This document shows, piece by piece, positions 1-8,606 of a stretch of 64,000 nucleotides of DNA (positions are counted from its first letter, which is position 1; each line of letters begins with the position of its first letter). Under the pieces are notes generated by a model. That model ran no database searches and had not been told where the DNA came from. It saw only the letters and a list, made by a program, of their open reading frames with translations. Source of the stretch: an uncultured Propionibacteriaceae bacterium (lineage in GTDB: Bacteria; Actinomycetota; Actinomycetes; Propionibacteriales; Propionibacteriaceae); contig CALCKT010000012.1 of NCBI GenBank assembly GCA_937965785.1, positions 1-64,000 of the forward strand, read 5' to 3'. The position numbers and the translations under genes are program-made.

Positions 1-2
1 GC

Positions 3-53
3 ATGCACGACTACCTCCAACACGGCCCCTCACCCCGACCCGAATTCAACTGA
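3..53 (+). CDS. possible C-terminal tail of an upstream gene (partial)
   Basis: A frame open from the left edge ends in TGA at 51-53 and reads as a short hydrophilic tail (HDYLQHGPSPRPEFN). It is probably the end of a gene lying mostly outside the window and possibly co-directional with the DUF6177-like gene, but so short a stretch proves nothing. The following 90 bases show no other coding signal. Confidence 0.25.
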   Translation: MHDYLQHGPSPRPEFN

Positions 54-146
54 CCGCGGTGGAGCCATCTCGGAGGTGGCCGGGTCGGTCTACCAACTCG
101 TTCACGTGTGGCCCCCGACCCTCCCTGCTGCGCAGTAGCCTGAACC

Positions 147-1226
147 ATGACCACTTCAGATCCCCAGTTCGCCGAATTCTGGGAACCGGGCATCCGGTTG
201 TTCATCTCGGAGTGCGACCAGGTGATCCTCACCGAGCCGATACGTTCCTTCATCCTTGAGGCACGCCATGACGGGCAACGGCCGGTGCTGCTCACCAAGG
301 AATCGGCCCACATCGGGTGGTTCGTCGCCGACGAACTTCGAAACGCGGGTGGCCGCTGGGTGGTGCAGGATCCCGAGGGCCGCGACTACGACGCCATCAC
401 CGGGCTGCCCATCTCCGGTATGGCCGACCTGTGGCAGGACCTCTCCCCGGCCCGCCCCAGGTTGTCGTCCTTCGAACGGGGAAGAGATCAACCTGGGCTG
501 GGAACTTTCTTCTTCGAGGTTTTCTCGCGAGAACGCGCGCGCAGCAACACCCGGTGCGGCAGGGTGGCTGAACACATGATCTCCGGACTCGGGGGCGGGC
601 GCCTCATCCGGTGGGACGAGTGCGAACCCCTGGCCACACCTTGGGATCTCACCGCCATTACCACGTCCCTGCAACAGCAGATGCCGCTCACCCGCCGCCA
701 TCTCGGGCGGAGCGACCGGGATGCAATGGTCAGCATCGCCGTCGCCAGAACCGACCAGGGTTTGCTGGAACACACTCGCGGGCTGCTGCCAACCGGTCCT
801 TACGGACAGCCAATCGGTCTTCCCGACGGGGCCTCCCTCGCCATGCACCCGACGATCACGGGGACACTGATGGAGCTTGGGACCCGCTTCCGGCCCAACA
901 TCGCGATCGTCTCCTACGGTGAGGCGGAAAAACGAGACGGTTCCCTCGGGCAGTTCGCGATCCGACGGCACGGCGAGGTACCACTGGCCGCGCTCATCGG
1001 CCCCCCGGCCGTGCGTGACCTGCGGATCGACATGGAGGAAATCTCCCGAACCCACGATGTCACTCCCGTCGGTTTGAGGAAAGCCCCCAGCCTGCTGGTG
1101 CGTTTCAGCCGGGGAGACGACTTCTGGCATCAGATGATCACCTTCACGCACACCCTGGACCAGGAGAGACTGACCGCGGCTCTGGGTGGCACGCCCGTCG
1201 ATCACCCCGGGAAGGAACACCACTGA
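147..1226 (+). CDS. DUF6177-like protein
   Basis: 359-residue soluble protein without signal peptide or membrane segment. The N-terminal third (a PVLLTKESAH segment followed by a GRWVVQDP segment) and the overall length resemble DUF6177, an actinobacterial family of unknown function often encoded near type VII secretion genes; this is from memory and not verified by a search. The start is ATG at 147. It has no Shine-Dalgarno but sits 5 bases after TAGCCT, a pattern shared by many leaderless genes in this window. The next gene overlaps its stop codon by one base (TGATG), so the two are translationally coupled. Any secretion genes would lie left of the window. Confidence 0.55.
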   Translation: MTTSDPQFAEFWEPGIRLFISECDQVILTEPIRSFILEARHDGQRPVLLTKESAHIGWFVADELRNAGGRWVVQDPEGRDYDAITGLPISGMADLWQDLSPARPRLSSFERGRDQPGLGTFFFEVFSRERARSNTRCGRVAEHMISGLGGGRLIRWDECEPLATPWDLTAITTSLQQQMPLTRRHLGRSDRDAMVSIAVARTDQGLLEHTRGLLPTGPYGQPIGLPDGASLAMHPTITGTLMELGTRFRPNIAIVSYGEAEKRDGSLGQFAIRRHGEVPLAALIGPPAVRDLRIDMEEISRTHDVTPVGLRKAPSLLVRFSRGDDFWHQMITFTHTLDQERLTAALGGTPVDHPGKEHH

Positions 1227-1561
1227 TGGCCGTTGAACTGGTTCTCCTGAGCGAGACTCCCCCAACCCTCGAACTCCAGCAGCTGGTTCTCGGTGCCATA
1301 GTCGGCTCGGGCACGGTGACGCAGTGGAGCATTGGCGCGTTCAGCACCATGTTCTCGGAAACCGGCGCCCCGCTGCTGCGGGTGCACAACCCGAAACCGA
1401 TCCTGGACGACACCGAGGCCAAGGCCGCTCTCCACGATCCCCCGGACACCTTCACCTGGTGGACTGACCTCGTGCTCCTCGACCAGCCGGACAGAACCAC
1501 CATGCAGTTGGCCGTCACGCTGGCATCGGAACTGAACGGCGTCCTGCGCATCAGAAAATGA
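1226..1561 (+). CDS. hypothetical protein coupled to the DUF6177-like gene
   Basis: 111-residue acidic protein with no family I recognise. Its ATG shares one base with the stop of the preceding gene, so the two are surely one transcript and probably partners. The sequence alternates short hydrophobic strands and charged loops (MAVELVLLSETPP at the N terminus, a FTWWTDLVLLD segment near residue 75), suggesting a compact alpha/beta fold. There is no signal peptide or membrane segment. Confidence 0.6.
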   Translation: MAVELVLLSETPPTLELQQLVLGAIVGSGTVTQWSIGAFSTMFSETGAPLLRVHNPKPILDDTEAKAALHDPPDTFTWWTDLVLLDQPDRTTMQLAVTLASELNGVLRIRK

Positions 1562-1616
1562 CATCCACGAGGGAAGATTCTGTTCTCACCCCGGGATGGC
1601 CCCTTATGCTGCCTCC

Positions 1617-2090
1617 ATGCTTGGACTTCACCTCCGCCTCGACGCAGCTGACGTCTCACGTCTCACGGACAACGAGGAGGACCTAGCTGACATCCTGGAG
1701 GAGTTCGAGGAGGACGAGCAGCTCTTCGACCGCGCCTGCCAGACCGACAAGGCGTGGGAACCCATCCACAACGCCCTGGCCCCCGACGGCGAGGACGACG
1801 AATGGCCTGCCCGGGGCGTCATCGGCGGGGCCCGCACCCTCCACGAGGACGACGATGTCTGGGTGACCCACTCCAACCCGGACGAGGTGGAGGAGATCGC
1901 CCGGTGGCTGGACACCTTCGGCGACGACGACTTCCATCGCGCCTACACCGGCATGCCCGAGGAACTGCGCGACCCGAGCCACGGCCCGGAGGAGGAAAGC
2001 TACGCGCTGGAGTCGCTGGCCGACCTGCGCAGCTTCTACCGGGACGCGGCAGCAGAACGCCGCCACGTCATCTTCACGGTCTACGGCTGA
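1617..2090 (+). CDS. DUF1877 (YfbM-like) family protein
   Basis: 157-residue, very acidic cytoplasmic protein. The N terminus (MLGLHLRLDAADVSRL) and the C-terminal pattern, where a helix is followed by LRSFYRDAAAERRHVIFTVYG, fit DUF1877/YfbM, a small family of unknown function. I chose ATG 1617 rather than the in-frame ATG at 1596 because it matches the family N terminus and lies 6 bases after a TATGCT box, as in other leaderless genes here. It converges with the ornithine carbamoyltransferase gene across a 69-bp palindromic repeat. Confidence 0.65.
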   Translation: MLGLHLRLDAADVSRLTDNEEDLADILEEFEEDEQLFDRACQTDKAWEPIHNALAPDGEDDEWPARGVIGGARTLHEDDDVWVTHSNPDEVEEIARWLDTFGDDDFHRAYTGMPEELRDPSHGPEEESYALESLADLRSFYRDAAAERRHVIFTVYG

Positions 2091-2108
2091 TTCGAAACCG
2101 CAAACCAC

Positions 2109-2177
2109 GGTTGCGCAGCACTCAACGCGGAAAACGCCTCGTTTCGCGCCCGAAACCGGGTTGAGTGCTGCGCAACC
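2109..2177. repeat. 69-bp intergenic palindrome, copy A
   Basis: Perfect 17-base terminal arms GGTTGCGCAGCACTCAA (2109-2125) and TTGAGTGCTGCGCAACC (2161-2177) enclose a semi-palindromic interior. It lies between two convergent genes, where a long hairpin could serve as a bidirectional terminator. Three more 69-bp copies occur in the window, at 26937, 51397 and 58676. Confidence 0.9.
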
Positions 2178-2213
2178 GGGGAACCCGCGCGCAGCCGGCT
2201 GGGGAAGAGGGGC

Positions 2214-3206
2214 TCAATCGGCGAGGGTGGCCACCAAGATGGCCTTGATGGTGTGCATCCGGTTCTCGGCCTGGTCGAAGACGATGCTCGCCTCCGACTC
2301 GAAGACCTCGTCGGTGACCTCCAGGGCGTCCAGTCCGGTGGCCTGGTAGATCTCCTCCCCGACGGTGGTGTTGCGGTCGTGGAAGGCGGGCAGGCAGTGC
2401 ATGAACTTGACCTGCGGATTACCGGTGGCCGCCATCATCTCCGCATTGACCTGGTAGGGCTTCAACAGCTCGATGCGCTCGGCCCACAGTTCCTTCGGTT
2501 CCCCGAGCGAGAGCCACACGTCGGTGTGGAGGAAGTCGACTCCCGCCACGCCCTCCGCGATGTCGTCGGTGATGGTGATGCGGGCACCCGTCTGCGCGGC
2601 GATGGCCTCGGCCTGGGCGCGCACCTCGTCGGTGGTCTGGAGCTGCCTGGGTGCGACCAGGCGGATGTCGGCACCGACCATGACGGCCGAGATCAGGTTC
2701 GAGTTGCCCATGTTGTTGCGCACGTCGCCGACGAAGGCCCACGACGTCTCCTCCAGGGGCTTGCCGGAGTGTTCCAGCATGGTGAGCTGGTCGGCGAGCA
2801 TCTGGGTGGGATGCCAGGAGTCGGTCAGGCCGTTGTAGACGGGGATCCCGGCATGCCGTCCCATGGTCTCGAGGGTTTCCTGGGCGAAACCGCGGTACTC
2901 GATGCCGTCGTACCAGCGGCCGAGCACGCGGGCCGTGTCAGCGGCCGACTCCTTGTGGACGAACTGCGACCCGGCCGTGTCGAGGCGGGTGGCGTAGCCG
3001 CCCTGTTCCGTCATGGCCACGTCGAAGGAGCAGCTGGTGCGGGTGGAGGTCTTCTCGAACAGCAGAGCGACCTTCTTGCCCACCAGCCGCTTGACCTCGC
3101 GTCGTTCCCGCCGCTCCGCCTTCAGCTGGGCGGCGAGGTCCAGAACGGCCTTCCACTCGGCGGGGGTGAGGTCGGTTTCCTTGGTGAAGCTGCGTCCTTT
3201 GAGCAT
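2214..3206 (-). CDS. argF: ornithine carbamoyltransferase
   Basis: 330-residue enzyme that joins carbamoyl phosphate and ornithine to form citrulline, or runs the reverse reaction in arginine fermentation. Visible motifs are the carbamoyl-phosphate loop STRT at residues 54-57, HPTQ at 132-135 and HCLP at 270-273. The long form, with a conserved HKES...DTARVLGR...YDGIEYRG segment, is typical of the group that includes catabolic ArcB, so arcB is an equally fair symbol; no arginine deiminase or carbamate kinase gene is adjacent to decide. ATG 3206 was chosen over an upstream in-frame ATG because AGAAAGG lies 7 bases before it and the family N terminus starts there. It is probably monocistronic or co-transcribed with the phosphatase gene 100 bases upstream. 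Confidence 0.93.
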   Translation of the reverse strand: MLKGRSFTKETDLTPAEWKAVLDLAAQLKAERRERREVKRLVGKKVALLFEKTSTRTSCSFDVAMTEQGGYATRLDTAGSQFVHKESAADTARVLGRWYDGIEYRGFAQETLETMGRHAGIPVYNGLTDSWHPTQMLADQLTMLEHSGKPLEETSWAFVGDVRNNMGNSNLISAVMVGADIRLVAPRQLQTTDEVRAQAEAIAAQTGARITITDDIAEGVAGVDFLHTDVWLSLGEPKELWAERIELLKPYQVNAEMMAATGNPQVKFMHCLPAFHDRNTTVGEEIYQATGLDALEVTDEVFESEASIVFDQAENRMHTIKAILVATLAD

Positions 3207-3307
3207 CACAGGGCCTTTCTGCGAGGAAGCTCTCAGGGTATCGCGACAATCCAAACGCGACCGCCGGTGTCCGGATTAACGCATCGCCAGTGGACAAGCG
3301 GCGACGA

Positions 3308-3757
3308 TCAGGTGAGGGCGTCCAGGATGCCCGGCATGGCGGCCTCGATGTCGGCCAGGGTGCTGCGGAACCCGGATGCGGGACCGTACCAGGGATCGTC
3401 GAGGTCCTGGCCCTTCGGCATCGCGGGGTTGAAGTCATTGATGAGGGCGTAGTTGGCGTCGGGACAGAGTTGTTCGAGCCTGCTGATGTGGAACCGCTCG
3501 GCTACGACGACGAGATCGGCCGAGGCGAGGTCGTCGGCGGTGACCCGCCGGGCCCGGTGCCCGTCGGTGGAGTACCCGGCCTCGCGGAGCACGGCGGCGG
3601 CCCGCCGGTCGATGGGATTACCCGACTCCTCCGACGAGATGCCGACGCTGTCGGTCTCCACGTCAAGCCCCCGCTCGGCGGCCATCCCACGGGCCACCTG
3701 CTCCGCCATCGGGGAGCGGCAGATGTTGCCCCAGCACACAAACACGACCTTCGCCAT
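3308..3757 (-). CDS. low-molecular-weight protein-tyrosine phosphatase
   Basis: 149-residue cytoplasmic phosphatase. The catalytic P-loop C-X5-R-S is CWGNICRS with nucleophile Cys8 and Arg14, and the general acid is in the DDPWYG motif near residue 118, so the active site is complete. Such enzymes dephosphorylate protein tyrosines, in actinobacteria often in signalling or surface-polymer control, but the substrate cannot be read here. ATG 3757 gives the canonical N terminus MAKVVFVCWGN; a TATGGT box lies 8 bases upstream with no Shine-Dalgarno. The gene is divergent from the two-component system, with 133 bases between them. Confidence 0.92.
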   Translation of the reverse strand: MAKVVFVCWGNICRSPMAEQVARGMAAERGLDVETDSVGISSEESGNPIDRRAAAVLREAGYSTDGHRARRVTADDLASADLVVVAERFHISRLEQLCPDANYALINDFNPAMPKGQDLDDPWYGPASGFRSTLADIEAAMPGILDALT

Positions 3758-3890
3758 GGACAGCAACCATAAGGGCTTCGCGGATTGGCGGCACCCTCCC
3801 CGCGCACCGTGATGTACCTCCCCGGGGTAGTTTGCCCACTGCACCGGCGTTGTTCGTGGGGTTTCGGGTTTTTGATGGCAGGCTTGTACC

Positions 3891-4577
3891 ATGCAGATCC
3901 TGGTGGTGGATGACGATCAGGCCGTGCGTGACTCGCTGGCCCGATCCCTGAAGTATTCCGGCGACGAGGTGACGACTGCGGCTGACGGCGTCGAGGCGCT
4001 GGCACAGCTGGCAGGGCACACCCCGGACGCGGTGATCATGGACGTGATGATGCCTCGTCTCGACGGCCTGGAAACCACCCGCATGCTGCGACAGTCGGGC
4101 AATGACGTGCCGATTCTGATCCTCACGGCCCGTGACGCCGTCGGCGACCGGGTGGACGGCCTGGACGCCGGCGCCGACGACTACATGGTCAAGCCCTTCG
4201 CCCTCGACGAGTTGCTGGCGCGGCTTCGGGCCCTGACGCGGCGCTCGAAACCGACCCCGGAGAATGATTCGAAGGTGCTCGTGTTCGGTGATGTGACGTT
4301 GGATCCGCAGCACCGCGAGGTGACCCGCGCGGGGCAGCACATTTCCTTGACCCGCACCGAGTTCGCCCTTCTGCAGGCGTTCATGGAGAATCCCCGCCGC
4401 GTGATGGAACGCAACACCCTCCTCAACGAGGTCTGGGGATTCGAGTTCCCCGCCACCGCGAATTCCCTCGAGGTCTACATCGGTTATCTGCGGCGCAAGA
4501 CCGAGGCGGGTGGTCTGCCTCGTCTGATCCACACGGTCCGCGGAGTCGGTTACGTGTTGCGTGAAACCGCCCCGTGA
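3891..4577 (+). CDS. mprA: OmpR-family response regulator, MprA-like
   Basis: 228-residue DNA-binding regulator. The receiver domain (1-115) has the acidic pocket D7-D8-D9, phospho-acceptor Asp51 in MDVMMPRLDG, and the conserved Thr and Lys (LTARD, KPF). The winged-helix output domain (130-225) includes ISLTRTEFALL and the VEVYIGYLRRK-type recognition region. The sequence closely follows mycobacterial MprA from end to end, including the RLIHTVRGVGYVLRE ending. The following kinase starts on a GTG overlapping its stop, so the pair is one operon. MprAB in mycobacteria answers cell-envelope stress; the same role here is inferred. Confidence 0.9.
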   Translation: MQILVVDDDQAVRDSLARSLKYSGDEVTTAADGVEALAQLAGHTPDAVIMDVMMPRLDGLETTRMLRQSGNDVPILILTARDAVGDRVDGLDAGADDYMVKPFALDELLARLRALTRRSKPTPENDSKVLVFGDVTLDPQHREVTRAGQHISLTRTEFALLQAFMENPRRVMERNTLLNEVWGFEFPATANSLEVYIGYLRRKTEAGGLPRLIHTVRGVGYVLRETAP

Positions 4578-6016
4578 TCAGTTCGTTCTGGATCCGGGTT
4601 CGCCGGGGCGTCGAAAGACTCATCACGGGCCAGTCGCTCCGCTCCCGGTTGGCCTCGCTGACCGGGATGTCCGTGGCCGCCGCCGTGCTTCTGGTCGGTT
4701 CCACCGCTTACCTGTCCACGCGAATCTCGCTGCGTGACCAGCTGGACCGCGAGATGCTGTCGGCCGCGCGCACCACTGCCGAGATCATCAACTCCGACAT
4801 CAGGAACCTCGACAACCTCGGTCCGGGGCTCGGCACCTCCCAGGAGCTGCTGGCCGTCACCACCGCACGCGGTGAGGCCTTCCAGGCGGGCAAGCAGTCC
4901 CTGGCGTTGCTCCCGGATGCCGGGGAGATCGCAGTCGCCCGCATGCAGCAGGGGCACCGGGCACGTTCCGTGAAGCTGGCGGACGGCCAGGAGTACCGCC
5001 TGGTCTCGGTTCCGGTGCGCGCCAGGGACCGCACCGGCCAGTTGCAGAGTTACGCCATTCTCTACGCGCGCCCCCTGACATCGCTGGGGGCGACGTTGAA
5101 CTCGCTGTGGTTTGTGATCGCGCTGTCCGGTCTGGCCGGGATCGTCTCCACGACCCTCACCGCCCTGTGGATGGCGCAGACCGCGCTGGCCCCGGTTCGT
5201 CGTCTCTCCACCGCGGTGAAGAACGTCACCCAGACCGACCAGCTGAACCCGATCCGCATCTACGGCCGCGATGACCTGGGTGAGTTGACGCGCAGCTTCA
5301 ACCTGATGCTGAAGAGCCTCCAGACCTCACGGGAGCAGCAGCGGCAGTTGATCGCCGACGCCGGCCACGAACTGCGCACCCCGTTGACCTCGATGCGCAC
5401 CAACATTGAACTGCTGGTGGCCGACGACAAGTCCGGGATGTTGCCGGAGGGGGCCCGCTCCGAGATCCTCGACGACGTCTCCGCCCAGCTCGGCGAGTTC
5501 TCGGCCCTCGTCGGTGACCTGGTGGCGCTGACCCGCGACGACCACCTCCAGCGCCAACCGGAACGGCTGGACCTGTCGGAGGTGGTGGAGGCGGCGCTGG
5601 CCCGGGCGACCCGTCGCGGACCGAACATCACCTTCCACACGCACCTGGAGCCGGTGCCGATCCTGGGCGACGCGTCCACGCTGGAACGCGCCATCACGAA
5701 CCTGCTGGACAACGCGGTGAAGTTCTCCCCCAGCGACGGCGAGATCTGGGTGGAGCTGACCTCGGCCGGGGTGTTGACGATCATCGATTCGGGTCCGGGG
5801 GTGGCCGACGAGGATCTGCCACACATCTTCGACCGGTTCTATCGCTCCGACCGGGCACGCAACACCCCCGGCACCGGTCTCGGCCTGGCGATCGTCGCCC
5901 ACACCGTCGAGGCCCACGGCGGTTCGGTCCGAGCCGGCAACCAGCAGGGCGCCGGAGCGAAGTTCACCATGCGGCTGCCGGTACTGAACATCCCCGAGTC
6001 GCCGCTGTCACCCTGA
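4574..6016 (+). CDS. mprB: sensor histidine kinase, MprB-like
   Basis: 480-residue membrane kinase partnered with the preceding regulator. A first membrane helix near residues 25-50, an extracytoplasmic sensing domain of about 130 residues and a second helix near 180-205 are followed by HAMP, a dimerisation domain with phospho-acceptor His265 (DAGHELRTPLTSMRTN), and an HATPase domain with N box (NLLDNAVKFS), DSGPGV and a GTGLGLAIV box. The GTG start at 4574 overlaps the regulator's stop by four bases. The gene is followed by 299 bases with no clear gene, containing a 48-bp direct repeat. Confidence 0.9.
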   Translation: MISSFWIRVRRGVERLITGQSLRSRLASLTGMSVAAAVLLVGSTAYLSTRISLRDQLDREMLSAARTTAEIINSDIRNLDNLGPGLGTSQELLAVTTARGEAFQAGKQSLALLPDAGEIAVARMQQGHRARSVKLADGQEYRLVSVPVRARDRTGQLQSYAILYARPLTSLGATLNSLWFVIALSGLAGIVSTTLTALWMAQTALAPVRRLSTAVKNVTQTDQLNPIRIYGRDDLGELTRSFNLMLKSLQTSREQQRQLIADAGHELRTPLTSMRTNIELLVADDKSGMLPEGARSEILDDVSAQLGEFSALVGDLVALTRDDHLQRQPERLDLSEVVEAALARATRRGPNITFHTHLEPVPILGDASTLERAITNLLDNAVKFSPSDGEIWVELTSAGVLTIIDSGPGVADEDLPHIFDRFYRSDRARNTPGTGLGLAIVAHTVEAHGGSVRAGNQQGAGAKFTMRLPVLNIPESPLSP

Positions 6017-6062
6017 CCTCGTCGCCCCGAGAAACCGCGTCGTGTCATCCGGAAGGTCTTTG

Positions 6063-6110
6063 TTCCACAGAGTTTTCCACAACCTGGGTAGAACTACACA
6101 GCTGTGATTC
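6063..6110 (+). repeat. 48-bp direct repeat, copy 1
   Basis: This segment carries AGAGTTTTCCACA followed by an ACTACACAG.TGTGATTC motif. It recurs in the same orientation at 6755-6803, so the two copies bracket the small membrane-protein gene. The TTTTCCACA core resembles a DnaA box. The rest of the 6017-6315 gap shows no gene, only a TAAGGT box just before the next start. Confidence 0.8.
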
Positions 6111-6315
6111 CGGTGGTGTCTCCGTTGCCCCCGGGCACGGCGGTCGTCTCTCGTCGTCTCTCATCGAGAGGGGTTCCCGTACACATCGGTTCACCCGTCG
6201 CGTCATCCAGTTGACCGACAAGCGACGGCGATACGCCGCCTGACCTCGTGCAATGCCGAGGTTGCGCGGACCCGGGACTGGACAATCCCCCGATCCCGGT
6301 CATTAAGGTGTCGGA

Positions 6316-6735
6316 ATGCCCCCAAGACCCGCAGCGTATTACGCCGCGTCGACGCTCCACGCGGCCCCGGATTCCTCGCCCATTTCCCTGCGAATACATG
6401 TTCTCGTCTCCCTGCTGATCGGGCTGGTGCTGTGGAGCGTGATGGAGCAGCACTGGCCGTTGGCGGTCGGGCTCATGACCCTGATGGCGGTGATGGCGGT
6501 GCTCATGGCACGCAAACCCCGCGGCAGCCATCTTCCCCCGTCCCGCTTCCTGGTCACGGGCATGGCCGTGGCCCTGACCCTGCCGTTCACGGTCTTCCTG
6601 CTCGACCTTCCCGGGCTCCCCGTGGTGGTCTTCGTCGTCGGCACCACGGTGGTTCTCGCGGCGATGCGCATGGACGAGAAGAAGCGGCGGCGGCGACTCG
6701 CGACCGGCGACTTCAACTACCGCGACCTCTGGTGA
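6316..6735 (+). CDS. small integral membrane protein of unknown function
   Basis: 139-residue protein with about four hydrophobic segments (roughly residues 28-45, 48-66, 78-98 and 100-118) and a basic C-terminal tail (DEKKRRRRLATGDFNYRDLW). No family recognised. The start at 6316 lies 6 bases after a TAAGGT box and has no Shine-Dalgarno, pointing to a leaderless message. The gene sits alone between two 48-bp direct repeats and converges with the large acidic protein gene that follows. Confidence 0.7.
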   Translation: MPPRPAAYYAASTLHAAPDSSPISLRIHVLVSLLIGLVLWSVMEQHWPLAVGLMTLMAVMAVLMARKPRGSHLPPSRFLVTGMAVALTLPFTVFLLDLPGLPVVVFVVGTTVVLAAMRMDEKKRRRRLATGDFNYRDLW

Positions 6736-6754
6736 GCAAGGACGCCACCAGCTT

Positions 6755-6803
6755 TTCCCACAGAGTTTTCCACAGCCGAGGTAAAACTACACAGGTGTGA
6801 TTC
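6755..6803 (+). repeat. 48-bp direct repeat, copy 2
   Basis: Near-identical to the segment at 6063-6110, with one extra base and a few substitutions. It sits between convergent genes and touches the stop codon of the minus-strand gene ending at 6802. A shorter relative, AGAGTTTTCCACAGG, occurs at 41791-41805. Confidence 0.8.
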
Positions 6804-8478
6804 ACGGCCCCTCGTGGCGCCCAGCCTCCTGACCGCTGGTCGCGGGAGGCGCGCTGCTGGCAGCGGCGGCCGGGACCTGGATCTGCGATGAGAGCTCGGG
6901 GGAGGCATGCCTGCCCTGCCGGAAAATCACCAGGTAGGCGACCCACACCAGAAGAGCCAGCACCATCATCGTCACGGCCACCCAGGCCCAGGTGCTGCGG
7001 CGCTTCGGCGCCTGATGCTGGACGGGTTCCGCGTGGTAGACCGGAACCGAGGGCTGGTAGGAAACGCTCGGCGGGGGCAGGTACTGGCCGTAGGGCTGCG
7101 GGGATCCGTAATACGGGGCCGCGGGAACGGAGCCATAACCGGGATCGTTCGTCGGCGGGGGCACCGCCGCGACCGGGTCCGGCGGCGGCATGGCCCCGAG
7201 GGACTGCTGCCCGTAGGGGGCCCAGGGATCCTGCGGCGGGTTCGCCGACGGAGGGACCGGCGGGGGCATGGCTGCCAGGGCCGCGGCGGACGGCTCGGGA
7301 ACCGGGGGCGGCATCTGGGGGGCCGCGTACCCCGTCGACGGCGTGGGGGCCGCCTGCGCCATGGGATCGGCCGGGGTGCTGGAGAAGTTCTGGTTCGTGG
7401 AATGCGGAAGCACCGGCTGCGGTGGTTCGGAGATCTTCTCGGTCGCCTCGTCCCTGAAGATGGTCAGGTCCTTGACGGCCTCCATCACCTGGGTGGGGGC
7501 CTCGGAGTCGTCGAACCCCACTGGGGCGGAGATGCGGGTCACCGGATCGTCGTCCTCCGCATCCGGCTCGGCCGGGGCCCGGCCAGCCGGTTCCGGTGCG
7601 ACCGGGGACGGAGCAACCGGTTCCGGCGCAACTGGTTCCGGCACAACTGGTTCCGGCGCGACCGGGGACGGTTCGGGCGAGGGTAGTTCGTCCCAGACGG
7701 ATCTGATCACGCCGGGCTCTTCCGGGGATGGCGCGGATGGCACCATGACCACGACCACCCGGTTCACCGAATCGTCGTCCTGCTCCACCGAGGAAAGTTC
7801 CTCCGATGCCGGGGCCTGCTCCCGGGGGGACAGTTCCGCCGACGCCGGGGCCTGCTCCCGGGGCGACAGTTCCGCCGAGACCGAGGCCTGCTCCCGGGGC
7901 GACACCTCGGCCGACCACTGCCTGGCCAGGACCAGTTCCCCGGGGGCGGTTTCGGCGGGCGTCCCGGACGGTGTCGCCGGAACCACGCGGGTCACCGGGT
8001 CGTCCACGCCCGGGGGCTCCGGGGAGCTCTCCGACACCGGTTCCGGCAAGTCTTCGTCCAGGTGGAAATCTTCCTCATCCGGGAGCGAACCCTCGTTGTC
8101 CGAGTAGAAACAGTCCTCTTCCGGGTAGGGGCCGTCGTCACCCGGGAAGGCGGGGAACGAGTCGACCGGGGGCGGTTCGGCGGGCGCTTCCACCCGGGTC
8201 GCCCGGGTGGTCTCGTCCTCAGGGCAGGAGGTCGGGCCGGTCGGGACCGAGGAGAGAACCGTCGGCACCTCGTGACCCTCGTCGGTGAAACCCGGCTCCC
8301 CGACCGCGGGCACCAGGTCCCGGATCAGGGCGTACAGATCCCCCTTGTCGGCAGCAACCACCATTGCTCGGATGCGCGTCCGGTATTGCGCGGAATCCAG
8401 CTTGTCAGCGGCCAGTGCCTCGTCCAGGACGCGACGGCACCGGAGCAGGTCCTCCGATGTCAGGGGGTTTGAACTCAC
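6802..8478 (-). CDS. large acidic, proline-rich single-pass membrane protein
   Basis: 558-residue protein. Residues 1-55 form a small helical domain (LLRCRRVLDEALAADKLDSAQYRTRIRAM in part) that looks like the DUF1707/SHOCT-type domains in actinobacterial membrane proteins. About 430 residues of low-complexity Glu/Asp/Pro/Ser sequence follow, with two internal tandem repeats: ELSPREQAPAS units around residues 195-235 and EPVAP units around 280-300. A Pro/Gln/Tyr-rich stretch leads to one membrane helix near residues 495-520 and a short tail. The helical domain and acidic region would lie on one side of the membrane. The GTG start has a CAAACT box 6 bases upstream. Function unknown; a regulatory or scaffold role is only a guess. 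Confidence 0.75.
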   Translation of the reverse strand: MSSNPLTSEDLLRCRRVLDEALAADKLDSAQYRTRIRAMVVAADKGDLYALIRDLVPAVGEPGFTDEGHEVPTVLSSVPTGPTSCPEDETTRATRVEAPAEPPPVDSFPAFPGDDGPYPEEDCFYSDNEGSLPDEEDFHLDEDLPEPVSESSPEPPGVDDPVTRVVPATPSGTPAETAPGELVLARQWSAEVSPREQASVSAELSPREQAPASAELSPREQAPASEELSSVEQDDDSVNRVVVVMVPSAPSPEEPGVIRSVWDELPSPEPSPVAPEPVVPEPVAPEPVAPSPVAPEPAGRAPAEPDAEDDDPVTRISAPVGFDDSEAPTQVMEAVKDLTIFRDEATEKISEPPQPVLPHSTNQNFSSTPADPMAQAAPTPSTGYAAPQMPPPVPEPSAAALAAMPPPVPPSANPPQDPWAPYGQQSLGAMPPPDPVAAVPPPTNDPGYGSVPAAPYYGSPQPYGQYLPPPSVSYQPSVPVYHAEPVQHQAPKRRSTWAWVAVTMMVLALLVWVAYLVIFRQGRHASPELSSQIQVPAAAASSAPPATSGQEAGRHEGP

Positions 8479-8606
8479 GGTGCCAGTTTGTCAGAGACCG
8501 CCGCCAAGAACCATGTCCGTGTTCAATTCACCGGCTTGAACCGTCCCGATTTCGCGGCCGCACGCCCCTGCGGACTAGGGTTGGCGCACAAACCCCAGGA
8601 GGCAAC

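Noticed and set aside
2253..3452. 399-residue open frame on the plus strand opposite the ornithine carbamoyltransferase gene
   Set aside because: It lies antisense to a gene with clear catalytic motifs, has the low-complexity G/V/L/D/H composition of antisense frames in GC-rich DNA, and shows no start site or family motif.
6063..6110. Replication origin suggested by the TTTTCCACA box
   Set aside because: Only isolated boxes that deviate from the usual actinobacterial DnaA box, with no dnaA, dnaN or AT-rich unwinding region.
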